Assembly (NCBI GenBank): GCA_021775595.1
Contig: JAJFHN010000040.1
Location: 1-58,083, forward strand
Reading direction: 5' to 3'
Origin: Hyphomicrobiales bacterium
Lineage (GTDB): Bacteria > Pseudomonadota > Alphaproteobacteria > Rhizobiales > Methyloligellaceae
Length of the DNA: 58,083 nt
In this document: positions 15,232 through 24,586 of the stretch, in pieces
How positions within the stretch are numbered: position 1 is the stretch's first letter
Layout of the letters: the number at the start of each line of letters is the position of its first letter
Position numbers and translations under genes: made by a program
Notes under the pieces: model-generated
Told to the model about the DNA's origin: nothing
Database searches by the model: none
What the model saw: the letters and a program-made list of their open reading frames with translations, nothing else

Positions 15232-16632
15232 TCAGTTGGCTTCGCGGATGTCGACGAAGCGGCCAGCAATTGCCGCGGCCGCGGCCATGGCGGGCGAGAC
15301 CAAATGGGTGCGGCCCTGGCGCCCCTGCCGGCCTTCGAAGTTGCGGTTCGATGTCGAGGCGCAGCGCTCGTTTGGGGCAAGCTTGTCCGGATTCATCGCC
15401 AGGCACATTGAGCATCCGGGTTCGCGCCACTCGAATCCCGCCTTTAGAAAAATCTTGTCGAGACCCTCGGCTTCGGCCTGTTCCTTCACCAAGCCGGATC
15501 CTGGAACGATCATGGCATTGACGTTTTCGTTGACCTGGGCGCCGTCGGCGATTTTGGCGACCTCTCGCAAATCCTCGATGCGGCCATTGGTGCATGAGCC
15601 GATGAAAACGCGATCGATCGACACCTCCGTCATCGGCGTTCCGGGCGTCAGGCCCATATAGTCGAGCGAGCGGCTCATGGCGTGGGCGCGGACTTCGTCC
15701 TCTAATGCCGCCGGATCCGGTACTTTGCCGGTTATCGAAACGACGTCTTGCGGGCTGGTGCCCCAAGTCACAAGTGGCGGCAGTTCGGCGGCATTGAGTA
15801 CGACCTCGACGTCAAATTCGGCATCGGGATCGGAAACCAAACTCTGCCAATAAGCCATCGCCAACTCCCAGGCACCAGCCTTTGGCGCCAGTGGCCGGCC
15901 TTCCAAATACGCATAGGTGGTCTCGTCAGGTGCAATCAGACCGGCCCGGGCTCCTGCTTCAATCGACATATTGCAGACGGTCATGCGCCCTTCCATCGAG
16001 AGCGCCTCTATGGCGCTTCCAGCGTATTCGATCACGTGGCCCGTGCCGCCGGCCGTGCCAATCTCGCCGATGATGGCGAGGATGATGTCCTTGGCGGTTA
16101 CGTGGTCGGGCAGGACGCCATCGACGCGCACGCGCATGTTTTTTGACTTGTGCTGGATCAGGGTCTGGGTGGCGAGAACGTGCTCAACCTCCGAGGTTCC
16201 GATGCCGTGGGCAAGCGCGCCGAAGGCGCCATGGGTTGCGGTGTGTGAATCGCCGCAAACGATTGTCGTGCCGGGCAGCGTGAAGCCTTGTTCGGGGCCG
16301 ATGATATGCACAATGCCTTGGCGCGGATCGACTTCATCGAAGTAGTCGATACCGAATTCCGCGCAGTTCTTTGCCAAAGCATCAACCTGAATTTTGGATT
16401 CAGGATCATCAATGCCCTGGCTGCGGTCGGTGGTCGGGACATTGTGATCGACGACGGCCAGCGTCTTCTTGGGCTCTCGCACGCCGCGCCCAGCCATGCG
16501 CAGTCCCTCGAAGGCTTGCGGGCTCGTCACTTCGTGGATCAAATGCCGGTCGATATAGATCAGGCAAGCGCCGTGCGCCTGCTCATCGACCAGATGATCG
16601 TCCCAAATTTTGTCGTAGAGCGTCTTGCCCAT
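15232..16632 (-). CDS. leuC: 3-Isopropylmalate dehydratase large subunit
   Basis: A 466-residue aconitase-family subunit of isopropylmalate isomerase. It carries VVDHNVPT, the substrate loop [14 protein letters not shown], and the three cysteines that hold the 4Fe-4S cluster: one in [12 protein letters not shown] and two in [11 protein letters not shown]. The C-terminus has [10 protein letters not shown]. Length matches the family. GGAG is about 15 bases upstream of the ATG. It is the gene nearest rplS, as in other Hyphomicrobiales. Confidence 0.96.
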   Translation of the reverse strand: MGKTLYDKIWDDHLVDEQAHGACLIYIDRHLIHEVTSPQAFEGLRMAGRGVREPKKTLAVVDHNVPTTDRSQGIDDPESKIQVDALAKNCAEFGIDYFDEVDPRQGIVHIIGPEQGFTLPGTTIVCGDSHTATHGAFGALAHGIGTSEVEHVLATQTLIQHKSKNMRVRVDGVLPDHVTAKDIILAIIGEIGTAGGTGHVIEYAGSAIEALSMEGRMTVCNMSIEAGARAGLIAPDETTYAYLEGRPLAPKAGAWELAMAYWQSLVSDPDAEFDVEVVLNAAELPPLVTWGTSPQDVVSITGKVPDPAALEDEVRAHAMSRSLDYMGLTPGTPMTEVSIDRVFIGSCTNGRIEDLREVAKIADGAQVNENVNAMIVPGSGLVKEQAEAEGLDKIFLKAGFEWREPGCSMCLAMNPDKLAPNERCASTSNRNFEGRQGRQGRTHLVSPAMAAAAAIAGRFVDIREAN

Positions 16633-16703
16633 GGATCGGTTTACTCCGCCTCAGCGCACGAACTAGCTCCGGCCGTCAATGCCGGCGCGAGGTGCTGAAG
16701 CGT

Positions 16704-17420
16704 CTAGCTGTCGGACTTTTTCTGTCCCTCGCCGGTGTCGTCCTCGGCGGGCGTTTCCTCGGCCGGAACCTCATCGACGGTCGCCTCGGCCATAAAGCCT
16801 TTGGCCTGGCCGAGCCAATCCTCGCGCTCGATGCGGCCCTTGAAATCGAGTGTCTCATCGACCTTGGCGATGTCGTCATCGCTGAAATTGGCAATTTGCT
16901 CAAATGTCGTGATGCCGAGATTGTTCAGCTTTTCTTCCAGTTTGGGTCCAACGCCCGAAAGCTGCTTCAGATCGTCCGGGTCGCCGGCTGGACGCTTGAA
17001 GCCTTTGAATGCCTTGGCTTTGGCCTTCGGCTCAGCCTTGCCCTTTTTGGCCTTGGCGCGCGGGTCTTGGCGCTCGGAGATGCGGGCTGCCTTGCCGCGG
17101 CGGCCGCGTAAATAATAGAGCTTGGCGCGTCTCACCTTGCCGCGACGCACCACCTCGATTGACTGAATCAACGGCGAATAGACCGGAAAAACGCGTTCAA
17201 CGCCCTCGCCATAGGAAATCTTGCGCACGGTGAAGCTTTCGTTCAGCCCGCCGCCTGACCGTGAAATGCAGACGCCTTCATAGGCTTGAACACGCTCGCG
17301 CTCGCCTTCGATCACCAACACATTGACGCGCAGCGTATCGCCTGTGGCGAACTCCGGAATCGCGCGTTTTTCCTCAAGCTCCCGGGCGTGTTCGGATTCG
17401 AGCTTTTGAATGATGTTCAT
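16704..17420 (-). CDS. rplS: Ribosomal protein L19 with C-terminal helix-hairpin-helix extension
   Basis: Residues 1-125 are standard L19: [53 protein letters not shown] and [19 protein letters not shown] Lys/Ala linker follows, then a domain of about 60 residues ([19 protein letters not shown] to [15 protein letters not shown]) that looks like a helix-hairpin-helix nucleic-acid-binding module, then an acidic tail ([15 protein letters not shown]). At 238 residues it is about twice the usual L19 length. L19 lies at the 30S-50S interface. The extension is in frame with no frameshift sign, so it is a true fusion. AAGGG precedes the ATG. Confidence 0.93.
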   Translation of the reverse strand: MNIIQKLESEHARELEEKRAIPEFATGDTLRVNVLVIEGERERVQAYEGVCISRSGGGLNESFTVRKISYGEGVERVFPVYSPLIQSIEVVRRGKVRRAKLYYLRGRRGKAARISERQDPRAKAKKGKAEPKAKAKAFKGFKRPAGDPDDLKQLSGVGPKLEEKLNNLGITTFEQIANFSDDDIAKVDETLDFKGRIEREDWLGQAKGFMAEATVDEVPAEETPAEDDTGEGQKKSDS

Positions 17421-17693
17421 TGGTTCAACCCTTGGGAATTCGTTATTTTGACCGTTGCTTTGGATGCCGTCCAGACGCGCCTCATACGGCGCTGGACCGG
17501 CGTATGCCCCGCGCGGACAACCATGCCCGCCGCGAAAGGGGAAAGCGCGCGTTTAACTAGCGCATGATGTCGCCTTTGTCGATGGGCCGCAGGGCCCGCC
17601 ATGAGGGCGCTGGTAAACGCGATCTGGCCTTCGCCCAAATTACGACTAATATTGCAGCAAATCATGCTGTGTGTTCATTTTAATGAGGAAGCA

Positions 17694-18197
17694 ATGAAAG
17701 CCGCACTCTCCGCCGCGTTCGCAATTTTCTTGGCCACATCGCCCGCATTGGCCGGGGCCACAGAAGACTGCGCCAGCAACGACATCGAAAAGCGCCTGTC
17801 GGGTTGCACGGAACTGATCGACGAAGGCAAACTCGGGGGCCAAGACATGGCATTTGCCTACATCAATCGCGGCGACGCGCTGTTTGCCAAGAACGACTAT
17901 TATCAAGCGATCGACGACTTCGGCAAAGCCATTGAGCACTACCCCAAAGACGCCAAGCCCTACAACAATCGTGCCTACGCCTACCTCACGCTGCAGCGGC
18001 CAAAGGACGGTCTACCAGATGCCGAAAAAGCGGTTGAGCTTGAGCCTGAAAACGCGGCGGCATGGGACACGCTCGGCACCATCTATGTCTGGCTGAGACA
18101 AAAAGACAAAGCGATCGAGGCACTGAAGAAGGCGAACGCGCTGGATCCAGAACACAAACTGGGCAGCGAATTGCTGGCCAAACTGGGCGCGTCCTAA
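17694..18197 (+). CDS. Secreted TPR protein
   Basis: A 167-residue protein with a clear signal peptide (MKAALSAAFAIFLATSPALAG), a Cys pair region (DCASNDIEKRLSGCTELIDEGKL) and three to four TPRs (AYINRGDALFAKNDYYQAIDDF, PYNNRAYAYLTLQRPKDGL, AAWDTLGTIYVWLRQKDKAIEAL). GAGGAA lies just before this ATG; the frame is open further upstream but without a signal peptide. It resembles the N-terminal part of the TPR protein at 10610. It sits on the plus strand between rplS and trmD and so splits an otherwise conserved ribosomal operon. Nothing shows its partner. Confidence 0.8.
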   Translation: MKAALSAAFAIFLATSPALAGATEDCASNDIEKRLSGCTELIDEGKLGGQDMAFAYINRGDALFAKNDYYQAIDDFGKAIEHYPKDAKPYNNRAYAYLTLQRPKDGLPDAEKAVELEPENAAAWDTLGTIYVWLRQKDKAIEALKKANALDPEHKLGSELLAKLGAS

Positions 18198-18231
18198 GCT
18201 CGCAATTTTGAGACGCCGCCCCGCGTCATCC

Positions 18232-18936
18232 TCAATCGTCTTTGGCCCGCCGCGCCCACAGGTCGGGACGCCGCGCCTGAGTAATCTTCTCAGCCTGGCC
18301 GCGCCGCCAGCGGGCAATCTCGCCATGGTCGCCTGAGAGCAGGACGTGCGGAATTTCGCGGCCTTCCCAGTCGCGCGGGCGCGTGTAGTGGGGATACTCC
18401 AACAGATCCTGCTCGAAGCTTTCTTCAGCCAGCGAATCCATCGCGCCGACCACACCCGGCAACAATCGCACGGTGGCCTCGACGAGCGCCATCGCTGCAA
18501 CCTCACCGCCTGAGAGAATATAATCGCCAAGTGATATTTCCTCGAGGCCACGCGCTTCGATGACCCGCTCGTCCAATCCCTCGAAGCGGCCGCACAGCAG
18601 AATTACGCCTGGACCTCCCGCCAGCTTGCGCACGCGAGCCTGATCGAGCCGCGCGCCGCGCGGGGTGAGATAGATGGCGGGTGCCTGCGGACAGCCTTCA
18701 CGCGCCGCGTCAATCGCGGCGGCAGCGACGTCTGGGCGCATCACCATGCCGGCGCCGCCGCCGGCTGGCGTATCATCCACTTGGCGGTGCTTTCCGGCCG
18801 CGAATTCGCGAATATTGATCGCCTTGAGGCGCCAAAGGTCTTCGCTCAGCGCCTTGCCAGACAGGCTGTGCCCCAGTGGGCCTGGAAACATTTCAGGGAA
18901 CAGGGTGAGGATCGATGCTGACCAGGGATTGGGCAT
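18232..18936 (-). CDS. trmD: tRNA (guanine-37-N1)-methyltransferase
   Basis: A 234-residue SPOUT enzyme that methylates G37 of tRNAs reading codons that start with C, preventing frameshifts. Visible: [16 protein letters not shown] at the start, [16 protein letters not shown], and the trefoil-knot SAM site made of [15 protein letters not shown] and [12 protein letters not shown]; then LEYPHYTRP and [15 protein letters not shown]. Length is normal. It follows rimM by about 45 bases in the usual rpsP-rimM-trmD order. The next conserved member, rplS, is displaced by the inserted TPR gene. Confidence 0.96.
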   Translation of the reverse strand: MPNPWSASILTLFPEMFPGPLGHSLSGKALSEDLWRLKAINIREFAAGKHRQVDDTPAGGGAGMVMRPDVAAAAIDAAREGCPQAPAIYLTPRGARLDQARVRKLAGGPGVILLCGRFEGLDERVIEARGLEEISLGDYILSGGEVAAMALVEATVRLLPGVVGAMDSLAEESFEQDLLEYPHYTRPRDWEGREIPHVLLSGDHGEIARWRRGQAEKITQARRPDLWARRAKDD

Positions 18937-18980
18937 GGCTGAAGCAGTCTACCACGCTTCCAAAGCGCAAATTTGTATGG

Positions 18981-19511
18981 TCATGGATCCAGCAAGCCTT
19001 CGGGTGGATCGATCGTGATGCGTCCGCCGGCAATGTCGACTTGCGGGACGCTTTCCGTGCGAAACGGTACAAGAATGCTGGCCTTGCCCTGCGTCGGCTT
19101 GATTTCCAGCAGATCGCCCGCGCCAAAATTTTGCACCGCAATGACCGCGCCCACGCTTTCGCCGGCCACGTCGACGACCTCGAGCCCAATCAGATCGGCG
19201 TGGTACCACTCGTCGGAATCCGTGGCTGGCAGTTTAGCGCGCGCGACAAAAAGCTCGGTGCCCTTAAGCGCTTCGGCCGCGCGGCGATCGCTGACGCCCT
19301 TGAGGCGGCCAATGAGCCCACCCTTGCCGGGGCGAATTTCGAGAAACTCAAAGCGGCGTTCGCCCGCCTCATCCTCAAGCGGACCATAGGTGCTGACGGC
19401 GGCGAGGTCATCGGTTTGCAGCTTCAGGCGCACCGCACCGGCGAGCCCATGGGCGCCTGCAATGAATCCAAGGCAAACACGCGATTTATCGCTTGAACCC
19501 TCGGCTGACAT
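18981..19511 (-). CDS. rimM: Ribosome maturation factor RimM
   Basis: A 176-residue 30S assembly factor that binds S19 and helps mature the 16S 3' domain. Features are VCLGFIAGAHGLAGAVRL at the N-terminal domain, VSDRRAAEALKGTELFV, and the PRC-barrel half beginning WYHADLIGLEVV with NFGAGDLLEIKP, ILVPFRTESVPQVDIAGGRI and DPPEGLLDP at the end. It starts 12 bases after the rpsP stop, in the conserved order. Confidence 0.95.
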   Translation of the reverse strand: MSAEGSSDKSRVCLGFIAGAHGLAGAVRLKLQTDDLAAVSTYGPLEDEAGERRFEFLEIRPGKGGLIGRLKGVSDRRAAEALKGTELFVARAKLPATDSDEWYHADLIGLEVVDVAGESVGAVIAVQNFGAGDLLEIKPTQGKASILVPFRTESVPQVDIAGGRITIDPPEGLLDP

Positions 19512-19523
19512 GGCGGAAGGCGG

Positions 19524-20111
19524 CTAACCAGCCGCGTCCTCCTTGTCCTCCTTATCGGCGTCTTCTGCAGAGGCCTCTTCCGCTGGCGCTTCGGCCTCGG
19601 CGGCCGGTTCCTCAGCCGGCGCTTCCTCGGCGGCAGGCTCTTCCGCTGGGGCTTCTTCAGCAGCAGCCTCAGGAGCTGACTCCTCGGCTGCAGCCTCTTC
19701 AGCGGGCGCATCCGCTGCCTCTTCAGCAGCAGGCGCTTCATCGGCTACAGCTTCGGGTGGAGCGTTCTTGGCCTCCTCGGCGGCGCGCGCGGCTTCTTCC
19801 TCGCGTTCTTGGCGCTTCTTGCCTGGCAGGGCCTTTTGCGGGTTGTTGCGCGCCGGGCGCTTCATGATGCCGGCAGCGTCAAGGAAGCGGTTCACGCGAT
19901 CTGACGGCCGGGCGCCGACCGACAGCCAATGCTTGATGCGATCCTCTTTCAGCACCACGCGCTCGGCATGATCTTTCGGCAAAAGTGGGTTGTGCGTGCC
20001 GACGATTTCGATATAGCGGCCATCGCGGGGAAAGCGCGAATCCGCAACGACGATCCGATAGTGCGGCCGCTTTTTTGCGCCACCGCGCGTCATTCTGATC
20101 TTCAAAGCCAT
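19524..20111 (-). CDS. rpsP: Ribosomal protein S16 with long Ala/Glu-rich tail
   Basis: Residues 1-85 are normal S16: [56 protein letters not shown] and [11 protein letters not shown]. The remaining 110 residues are a basic stretch ([20 protein letters not shown]) followed by a low-complexity acidic tail of AEE/APAEE repeats that ends [12 protein letters not shown]. Usual S16 is 80-130 residues, so the tail more than doubles the protein. Tails of this kind are known in alphaproteobacterial S16 but are shorter in those I recall. The reading frame is intact through the repeats. Confidence 0.94.
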   Translation of the reverse strand: MALKIRMTRGGAKKRPHYRIVVADSRFPRDGRYIEIVGTHNPLLPKDHAERVVLKEDRIKHWLSVGARPSDRVNRFLDAAGIMKRPARNNPQKALPGKKRQEREEEAARAAEEAKNAPPEAVADEAPAAEEAADAPAEEAAAEESAPEAAAEEAPAEEPAAEEAPAEEPAAEAEAPAEEASAEDADKEDKEDAAG

Positions 20112-20166
20112 ACTGATTTCTCTTCCTTGACTGTCTTACTGTGAATTCGAGTCGCGTTGGGCAGCA

Positions 20167-21669
20167 TCATTTTCGGCGCTTGCCCTTCGCGCGTTTGCTT
20201 TGAGGCAATCCGGGCAGGGGGCCGGGCGGGCCGCCGGGAAAACCCGGTAATCCGCCGGGCAAGCCACCTGTCGGCAAGTCGCCAAGACCTTCGGGCAACG
20301 CGCCACCCTCCATTGCTTCGGGCGGAATATCGGGCGCACCGCCGCCAAACAGCGATGCGAGGCCGCCCTTGCTCTTGCTCATCTTTTTCATCACATCGGC
20401 CATCTGCCGGTGCATCTTGAGAAGCTTGTTGATGTCCTGAACCGACGTGCCCGAGCCGCTGGCCACCCGGCGTTTGCGCGAGGCATTCAGCAATTTGGGA
20501 CTGTGGCGCTCCTTGGGCGTCATCGACGAAATGATGGCCTGCTGGCGCTTGACAAAAACGTCGTCCAGATTGGCTTCATCGATCTGCTTTTTTGCCTTGG
20601 CGATGCCGGGCAACATGCCGAGCACGCTGCCGATGCCGCCGAGCTTCTTCATTTGATCGAATTGGGCGGAGAGATCTTCAAGGTCGAAGACGCCCTTACG
20701 CATCTTCTTGGCGATCTTCTCGGCTTCTTGCGCATCCAGCGTCTCGGCGGCCTTCTCAACCAAGCCGACGACATCGCCCATGCCCAAAATTCGGTTGGCT
20801 ATCCGATCGGGGTGGAACTCCTCAAGCGCATCGAGCTTTTCGCCGGTGCCGATCAGTTTGATCGGTTTGCCGGTGACCGCCCGCATGGACAGCGCCGCGC
20901 CACCGCGCCCGTCACCCTCGACGCGGGTCAACACGATGCCGGAAATGCCGATGCGCTCGTCAAACGAGCGTGCCAGATTGACGGCGTCCTGACCGGTCAG
21001 CGCGTCGGCGACCAGAAGCGTCTCGTGCGGTTTGGCGATATCGCGAATGTTCTCGGTTTCCGCCATCAGCTCTTCGTCGATGTGGAGCCGCCCGGCGGTG
21101 TCCAGCAGCACGACGTCGTAGCCGCCGCGCTTGGCTTCTTTCATCGCCCGCTTGGCGATGGCGATCGGGTCTTGACCTTCCTTGATCGGCAGGGTGTCGA
21201 CGCCGGTCTGTTCGCCCAGAACGCGCAGCTGCTCTTGTGCGGCCGGCCGGCGCGTATCCAGCGAAGCCATCAGCGCCTTGCGTTTGTCGCGCTCGCCGAG
21301 CCGCAGCGCGATCTTCGCGCAGGTCGTCGTCTTGCCCGAGCCCTGCAGACCGACAAGCAGGATGGGGATTGGCGCCTTGGCGCTAAGATCGATCGGCTTG
21401 GCGTCGGAGCCCAGCATCGCAACGAGCTCGTCATGGACGATCTTGACCACCTGCTGACCCGGCGTAACGGATTTTAGGACCTCATGGCCAACGGCCTTTT
21501 CGCTCACGGTCTCGATGAAGCCGCGCACGACTTCGAGCGCCACATCGGCCTCGAGCAAGGCGCGGCGCACCTCGCGCATGGCCGCGGCGACGTCCTGCTC
21601 CGAGAGCGAGCCGCGCCCGGTCAGCTTGTCCAAAATGCCGGATAGGCGGTCTGATAGGCTTTCAAACAT
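20167..21669 (-). CDS. ffh: Signal recognition particle protein Ffh
   Basis: A 500-residue SRP54 GTPase that binds signal sequences and 4.5S RNA and docks on FtsY. N domain MFESLSDRLSGILDKLTGRG; G domain with P-loop GLQGSGKTTT, DTRRPAAQEQL, VLLDTAGRL, LTRVEGDGRGGAALS and IGTGEKLDALEEFHPDRIA; M domain with GGIGSVLGMLPGI and the RNA-binding ASRKRRVASGSGTSVQDIN. The last 60 residues are a Gly/Pro-rich tail (GGLPGGLPGFPGGPPGPLPG) ending in a basic KRAKGKRRK. It heads the minus-strand ribosomal block, 55 bases upstream of rpsP. Confidence 0.96.
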   Translation of the reverse strand: MFESLSDRLSGILDKLTGRGSLSEQDVAAAMREVRRALLEADVALEVVRGFIETVSEKAVGHEVLKSVTPGQQVVKIVHDELVAMLGSDAKPIDLSAKAPIPILLVGLQGSGKTTTCAKIALRLGERDKRKALMASLDTRRPAAQEQLRVLGEQTGVDTLPIKEGQDPIAIAKRAMKEAKRGGYDVVLLDTAGRLHIDEELMAETENIRDIAKPHETLLVADALTGQDAVNLARSFDERIGISGIVLTRVEGDGRGGAALSMRAVTGKPIKLIGTGEKLDALEEFHPDRIANRILGMGDVVGLVEKAAETLDAQEAEKIAKKMRKGVFDLEDLSAQFDQMKKLGGIGSVLGMLPGIAKAKKQIDEANLDDVFVKRQQAIISSMTPKERHSPKLLNASRKRRVASGSGTSVQDINKLLKMHRQMADVMKKMSKSKGGLASLFGGGAPDIPPEAMEGGALPEGLGDLPTGGLPGGLPGFPGGPPGPLPGLPQSKRAKGKRRK

Positions 21670-22065
21670 CGAGGTTATTTAGTGTCCTTGTCGCGCCATA
21701 GTTTATTCCAATGCAAAAAATCACCCGCGGGCGAATCTTCGCTGACGGGTGTTTACCCCCCTGCCTCCCGGTCCCTCGCGAACCATGTGCAAAGTGGTGA
21801 TGCTTGTGTTTTACGCACTAGGCTGTGTTCGAGCGCGATCCTGCTGGAAGGGGCCCATCAAGTCAAGCAACGGCACACGGCCTAAGGATTTTCGGGACCA
21901 GCGGGCGTCTGTGCAAGACCCGACCTCACCGGCAACTGGTTTGACACCGGCGACGAAGCGTATAGCGTTTGCTGGCTGAGAGCGCTGGGAAGGCGGATGT
22001 TATCCTGTTCTCGCGGATAATTATCGAGCCGAACGGCCGACGCGTAGAGACGAACGAGAGTCGCA
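21670..22065. other. Intergenic region between divergent ffh and a predicted outer-membrane protein gene
   Basis: About 400 bases without a convincing gene. It must hold the ffh promoter (minus strand) and that of the barrel protein (plus strand). TTGACA occurs at about 21940, but the best downstream match (TATAGC) is only 14 bases away, so I do not call a promoter. A 10-bp palindrome GATAATTATC is at 22016-22025, 40 bases before the barrel start. I looked for the 4.5S RNA tetraloop and asymmetric-loop signature next to ffh and did not find it. Confidence 0.5.
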
Positions 22066-22992
22066 ATGGGGAGCTTCAGGGGGACAGTTCTTAGCGCGCT
22101 CGTTTTTGCGTTGCTCTGCGCGCCTGCCTGGGCCCAAGGCAGTGGACCCGACACGGATCTTCCCACGAGCGCCAGCTTGCAACCGGTGAACCCCTGGCAG
22201 CTGGAAGTCTCGCCCTATGGCTGGGCCCTCAACGTGCAAGGCGATTTGACGATCGAAGGCATCGACTCTTCCATCGATCTCACCGTTGTCGACATTCTCA
22301 ATTTTGCCAACAAGGTGATTGCGTTCGAGGGGCTGATCGAAGCCCGAAAGGGGCGATTTTCGATCTTTTCGCTCACCGATTACTTCAACACCGAATTTTC
22401 CGATGACATCGCCGAACACTTTCAGCCCCGCAAAAAGCGGCTTTCCATCGATGTCGACACACATATCGCGTTGGATCTCGAGCTGATTTTCGCCGAGTTC
22501 GGCGCGACCTTCGAATTGCTCAAACACCGCTATGGCGACGGGCAATCGGAGGCTTTCGCAGCCCTCGATTTGGTCGCGGGCGGGCGCTACAACTCGATCA
22601 AGAGCGAGACCGATATTCTGCTGGAAGTCGGCGCGACCTTTACGCCCAAATTCATCCCCGTCTCCATCGACCGCAGTGGGCAATTCGTCGGCACCATCGA
22701 AATCGATGAAGATTGGATCGATCCCTTTATCGGCCTGCGTCTGCGTCTGCAAAGCGCCAACGGCTACCGCTTTTTCGCCCGCGGCGACGTCGGTGGCTTT
22801 GGCGTCAGTTCGGATCTCGTCTGGCAGGTGATGGGCGGCTTGAGCGGCGAATGCCGCTGCAACGAAAACCTATCATGGATGCTCGGTTACCGGGCCTTGG
22901 ACACGACCTATGAAAGCGGCACCGGACGCGAACTGTTTGAAATGGATACGCTCATTCACGGCCCCATCGTCGGCGGCGCCTACCGCTTTTAG
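22066..22992 (+). CDS. Predicted outer-membrane beta-barrel protein
   Basis: A 308-residue protein with a signal peptide (ALVFALLCAPAWAQ). The mature part begins with a WQLEVSPYGWALNVQGDLTI strand and continues as alternating polar/hydrophobic strands (FSIFSLTDYFNTEF, AFAALDLVAGGRYN, FIGLRLRLQSANGYRFFARGDVGGFGV). It ends with LDTTYESGTG and a terminal YRF, the aromatic end typical of barrels inserted by BAM. I do not recognise a named family beyond this. A 4-base overlap joins its stop to that of the converging methyltransferase gene. Confidence 0.7.
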   Translation: MGSFRGTVLSALVFALLCAPAWAQGSGPDTDLPTSASLQPVNPWQLEVSPYGWALNVQGDLTIEGIDSSIDLTVVDILNFANKVIAFEGLIEARKGRFSIFSLTDYFNTEFSDDIAEHFQPRKKRLSIDVDTHIALDLELIFAEFGATFELLKHRYGDGQSEAFAALDLVAGGRYNSIKSETDILLEVGATFTPKFIPVSIDRSGQFVGTIEIDEDWIDPFIGLRLRLQSANGYRFFARGDVGGFGVSSDLVWQVMGGLSGECRCNENLSWMLGYRALDTTYESGTGRELFEMDTLIHGPIVGGAYRF

Positions 22993-23585
22993 CCAATGCC
23001 AGAATTTTCGGAGAGTTCAAGCGGCGCCGAGCCAGCCCACGGGTGGGCTTGCCCGCAGGCGGCGATGCGCTGGATGACCCTGGGATAGGGCCGCATTGCT
23101 TGACCGTGCTCGAAGGCGACAACGACCAACTCTGGTGTGAACTCTTCAACCAGTTCGTTGGGCTTCAGAAGAAAGTTTGGGTTGCTCGGTTTGCCGAAGC
23201 GCTCATTGCCGAGCGCGTAGGTCTCGTAGATCAGGATGCCATCTGGCGCCGCGCAGGCCGCGATATCGGCGAGAATCGGGCGCCAAAGATAATTTGCGAC
23301 TATCACCGCATCGAAGGTTTCTCCGGCAAGGGGAAAGGGTGCATTTCTCTCCAAATCGGCCTCGATCAGGCGCACGTGCTCCCGGCCGGCCAAATCGCTC
23401 AATTTCGACACGTCGCGATCGAGGCCGGTGACGTCGAAGCCCTGTTCAAGCGCGTAGCGCAAATGCCGGCCCCGTCCGCAGGCGATGTCGACCACCTTGG
23501 CGCCGGCGTCCAGGCCGGAGAGAAAACGCACGACCCACTTTGATGGTTCGGGGGCGTCGTGATCGTGCTGGGGCAGATCGGCCAT
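22989..23585 (-). CDS. Class I SAM-dependent methyltransferase
   Basis: A 198-residue Rossmann-fold methyltransferase. Motif I is KVVDIACGRGRHLRYALEQG, followed by the acidic end of strand 2 in VTGLDRD, EADLER (motif II), DAVIVANYLW (motif III) and GILIYETYALGN. The layout is like TehB/UbiE-type small-molecule methyltransferases. The substrate is unknown. The stop overlaps that of the plus-strand barrel gene by 4 bases. It is divergent from dapF with about 60 bases between starts. Confidence 0.85.
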   Translation of the reverse strand: MADLPQHDHDAPEPSKWVVRFLSGLDAGAKVVDIACGRGRHLRYALEQGFDVTGLDRDVSKLSDLAGREHVRLIEADLERNAPFPLAGETFDAVIVANYLWRPILADIAACAAPDGILIYETYALGNERFGKPSNPNFLLKPNELVEEFTPELVVVAFEHGQAMRPYPRVIQRIAACGQAHPWAGSAPLELSENSGIG

Positions 23586-23648
23586 TGCGCGTCCTTCCAG
23601 TTGACAGCCGGGTTACGGATCGGCCCGATAGGCCTTATAAGGCACCCG

Positions 23649-24545
23649 ATGAGCGTGATCGAGCAAGCCATGACCACAGGCACCAAAATACGGCTGTTCA
23701 AAATGAACGGCCTGGGCAACGATTTCGCCGTGCTGGACGCGCGCGAACGCACGCTCGCGCTTACTGGTGATCACATCAGGCGGATCGCCGACCGCGATGG
23801 CGAGATCGGCTGCGATCAGGTGATCGCGCTGGAGACCAGCCAGGCGGCGGATGTCTTCATGCGCATCTGGAATTCCGATGGCGGCGAGGTCGAGGCCTGC
23901 GGCAACGCGGCGCGCTGCGTGGCGGCGCTCATCGCCGCCGAACTTAACCGGTCGCAGATCACCATCGAAACAGAAGCGGCCGTATTGGGCGCACAGCTCA
24001 ACGCCGATGGATCGGTCACCATCGATATGGGTGCGCCGCGATTCAATTGGGACGAAATTCCGCTGGCGGAAGAGTTTCACGACACCCGCGCCATCGAACT
24101 TCAAGTCGGCCCGATCGACGATCCGGTGATGCACACCCCAAGCGCGGTCAATGTCGGAAATCCGCACTGTATTTTCTGGGTCGATGACGCCGAGGCTCAC
24201 GATTTGGCCCGCATTGGCCCGGTGCTCGAACATCATCCGCTGTTTCCCGAGCGCGCCAATATCACCCTGGCCCAGACTATTGGACCCGACGTGCTCAAAT
24301 TGCGCGTCTGGGAGCGCGGCGCCGGCTTAACGCGGGCGTGTGGAACCGCCGCCTGCGCCGCAGCGGTCGCCGCGGCCCGAAAGGGCCTCACCGGGCGCGA
24401 TGTCACTGTCGAATTGCCAGGCGGGATACTCTCGATCAGCTGGCGCGAGGGCGACGATCATGTGCTGATGACCGGCCCCTTCGCGCTCGATTATTCCGGT
24501 CTGCTCGATCCAAGTTCGCTGAACTTCGAACGCAACTCGACTTGA
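23649..24545 (+). CDS. dapF: Diaminopimelate epimerase
   Basis: A 298-residue cofactor-independent racemase that converts LL- to meso-diaminopimelate for lysine and peptidoglycan. The two active-site cysteines are in ACGNAARCVAAL and RACGTAACAAAVAA. Other landmarks are FKMNGLGNDFAV, RIWNSDGGEVEACGN, VNVGNPHCIFWVDD and LKLRVWERGAG. ATGs at 23649 and 23670 are both possible; AAGG 11 bases before the first favours it. It leads the dapF-mtaB-ftsY-yciB plus-strand run that is conserved in Hyphomicrobiales. Confidence 0.95.
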   Translation: MSVIEQAMTTGTKIRLFKMNGLGNDFAVLDARERTLALTGDHIRRIADRDGEIGCDQVIALETSQAADVFMRIWNSDGGEVEACGNAARCVAALIAAELNRSQITIETEAAVLGAQLNADGSVTIDMGAPRFNWDEIPLAEEFHDTRAIELQVGPIDDPVMHTPSAVNVGNPHCIFWVDDAEAHDLARIGPVLEHHPLFPERANITLAQTIGPDVLKLRVWERGAGLTRACGTAACAAAVAAARKGLTGRDVTVELPGGILSISWREGDDHVLMTGPFALDYSGLLDPSSLNFERNST

Positions 24546-24586
24546 GCGGCGCGCGGGCGATTGTCAGAAGCCCCGCGAAGGCTTAG

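Noticed and set aside
20410-21477. A 355-codon open frame antisense to ffh
   Set aside because: Ffh is unmistakable on the other strand; the antisense product is low in structure and typical of a GC-rich shadow frame.
21670-22065. 4.5S (SRP) RNA gene next to ffh
   Set aside because: The conserved GGAAGGAAGCAGCC-type apical and internal loops are absent from the gap.
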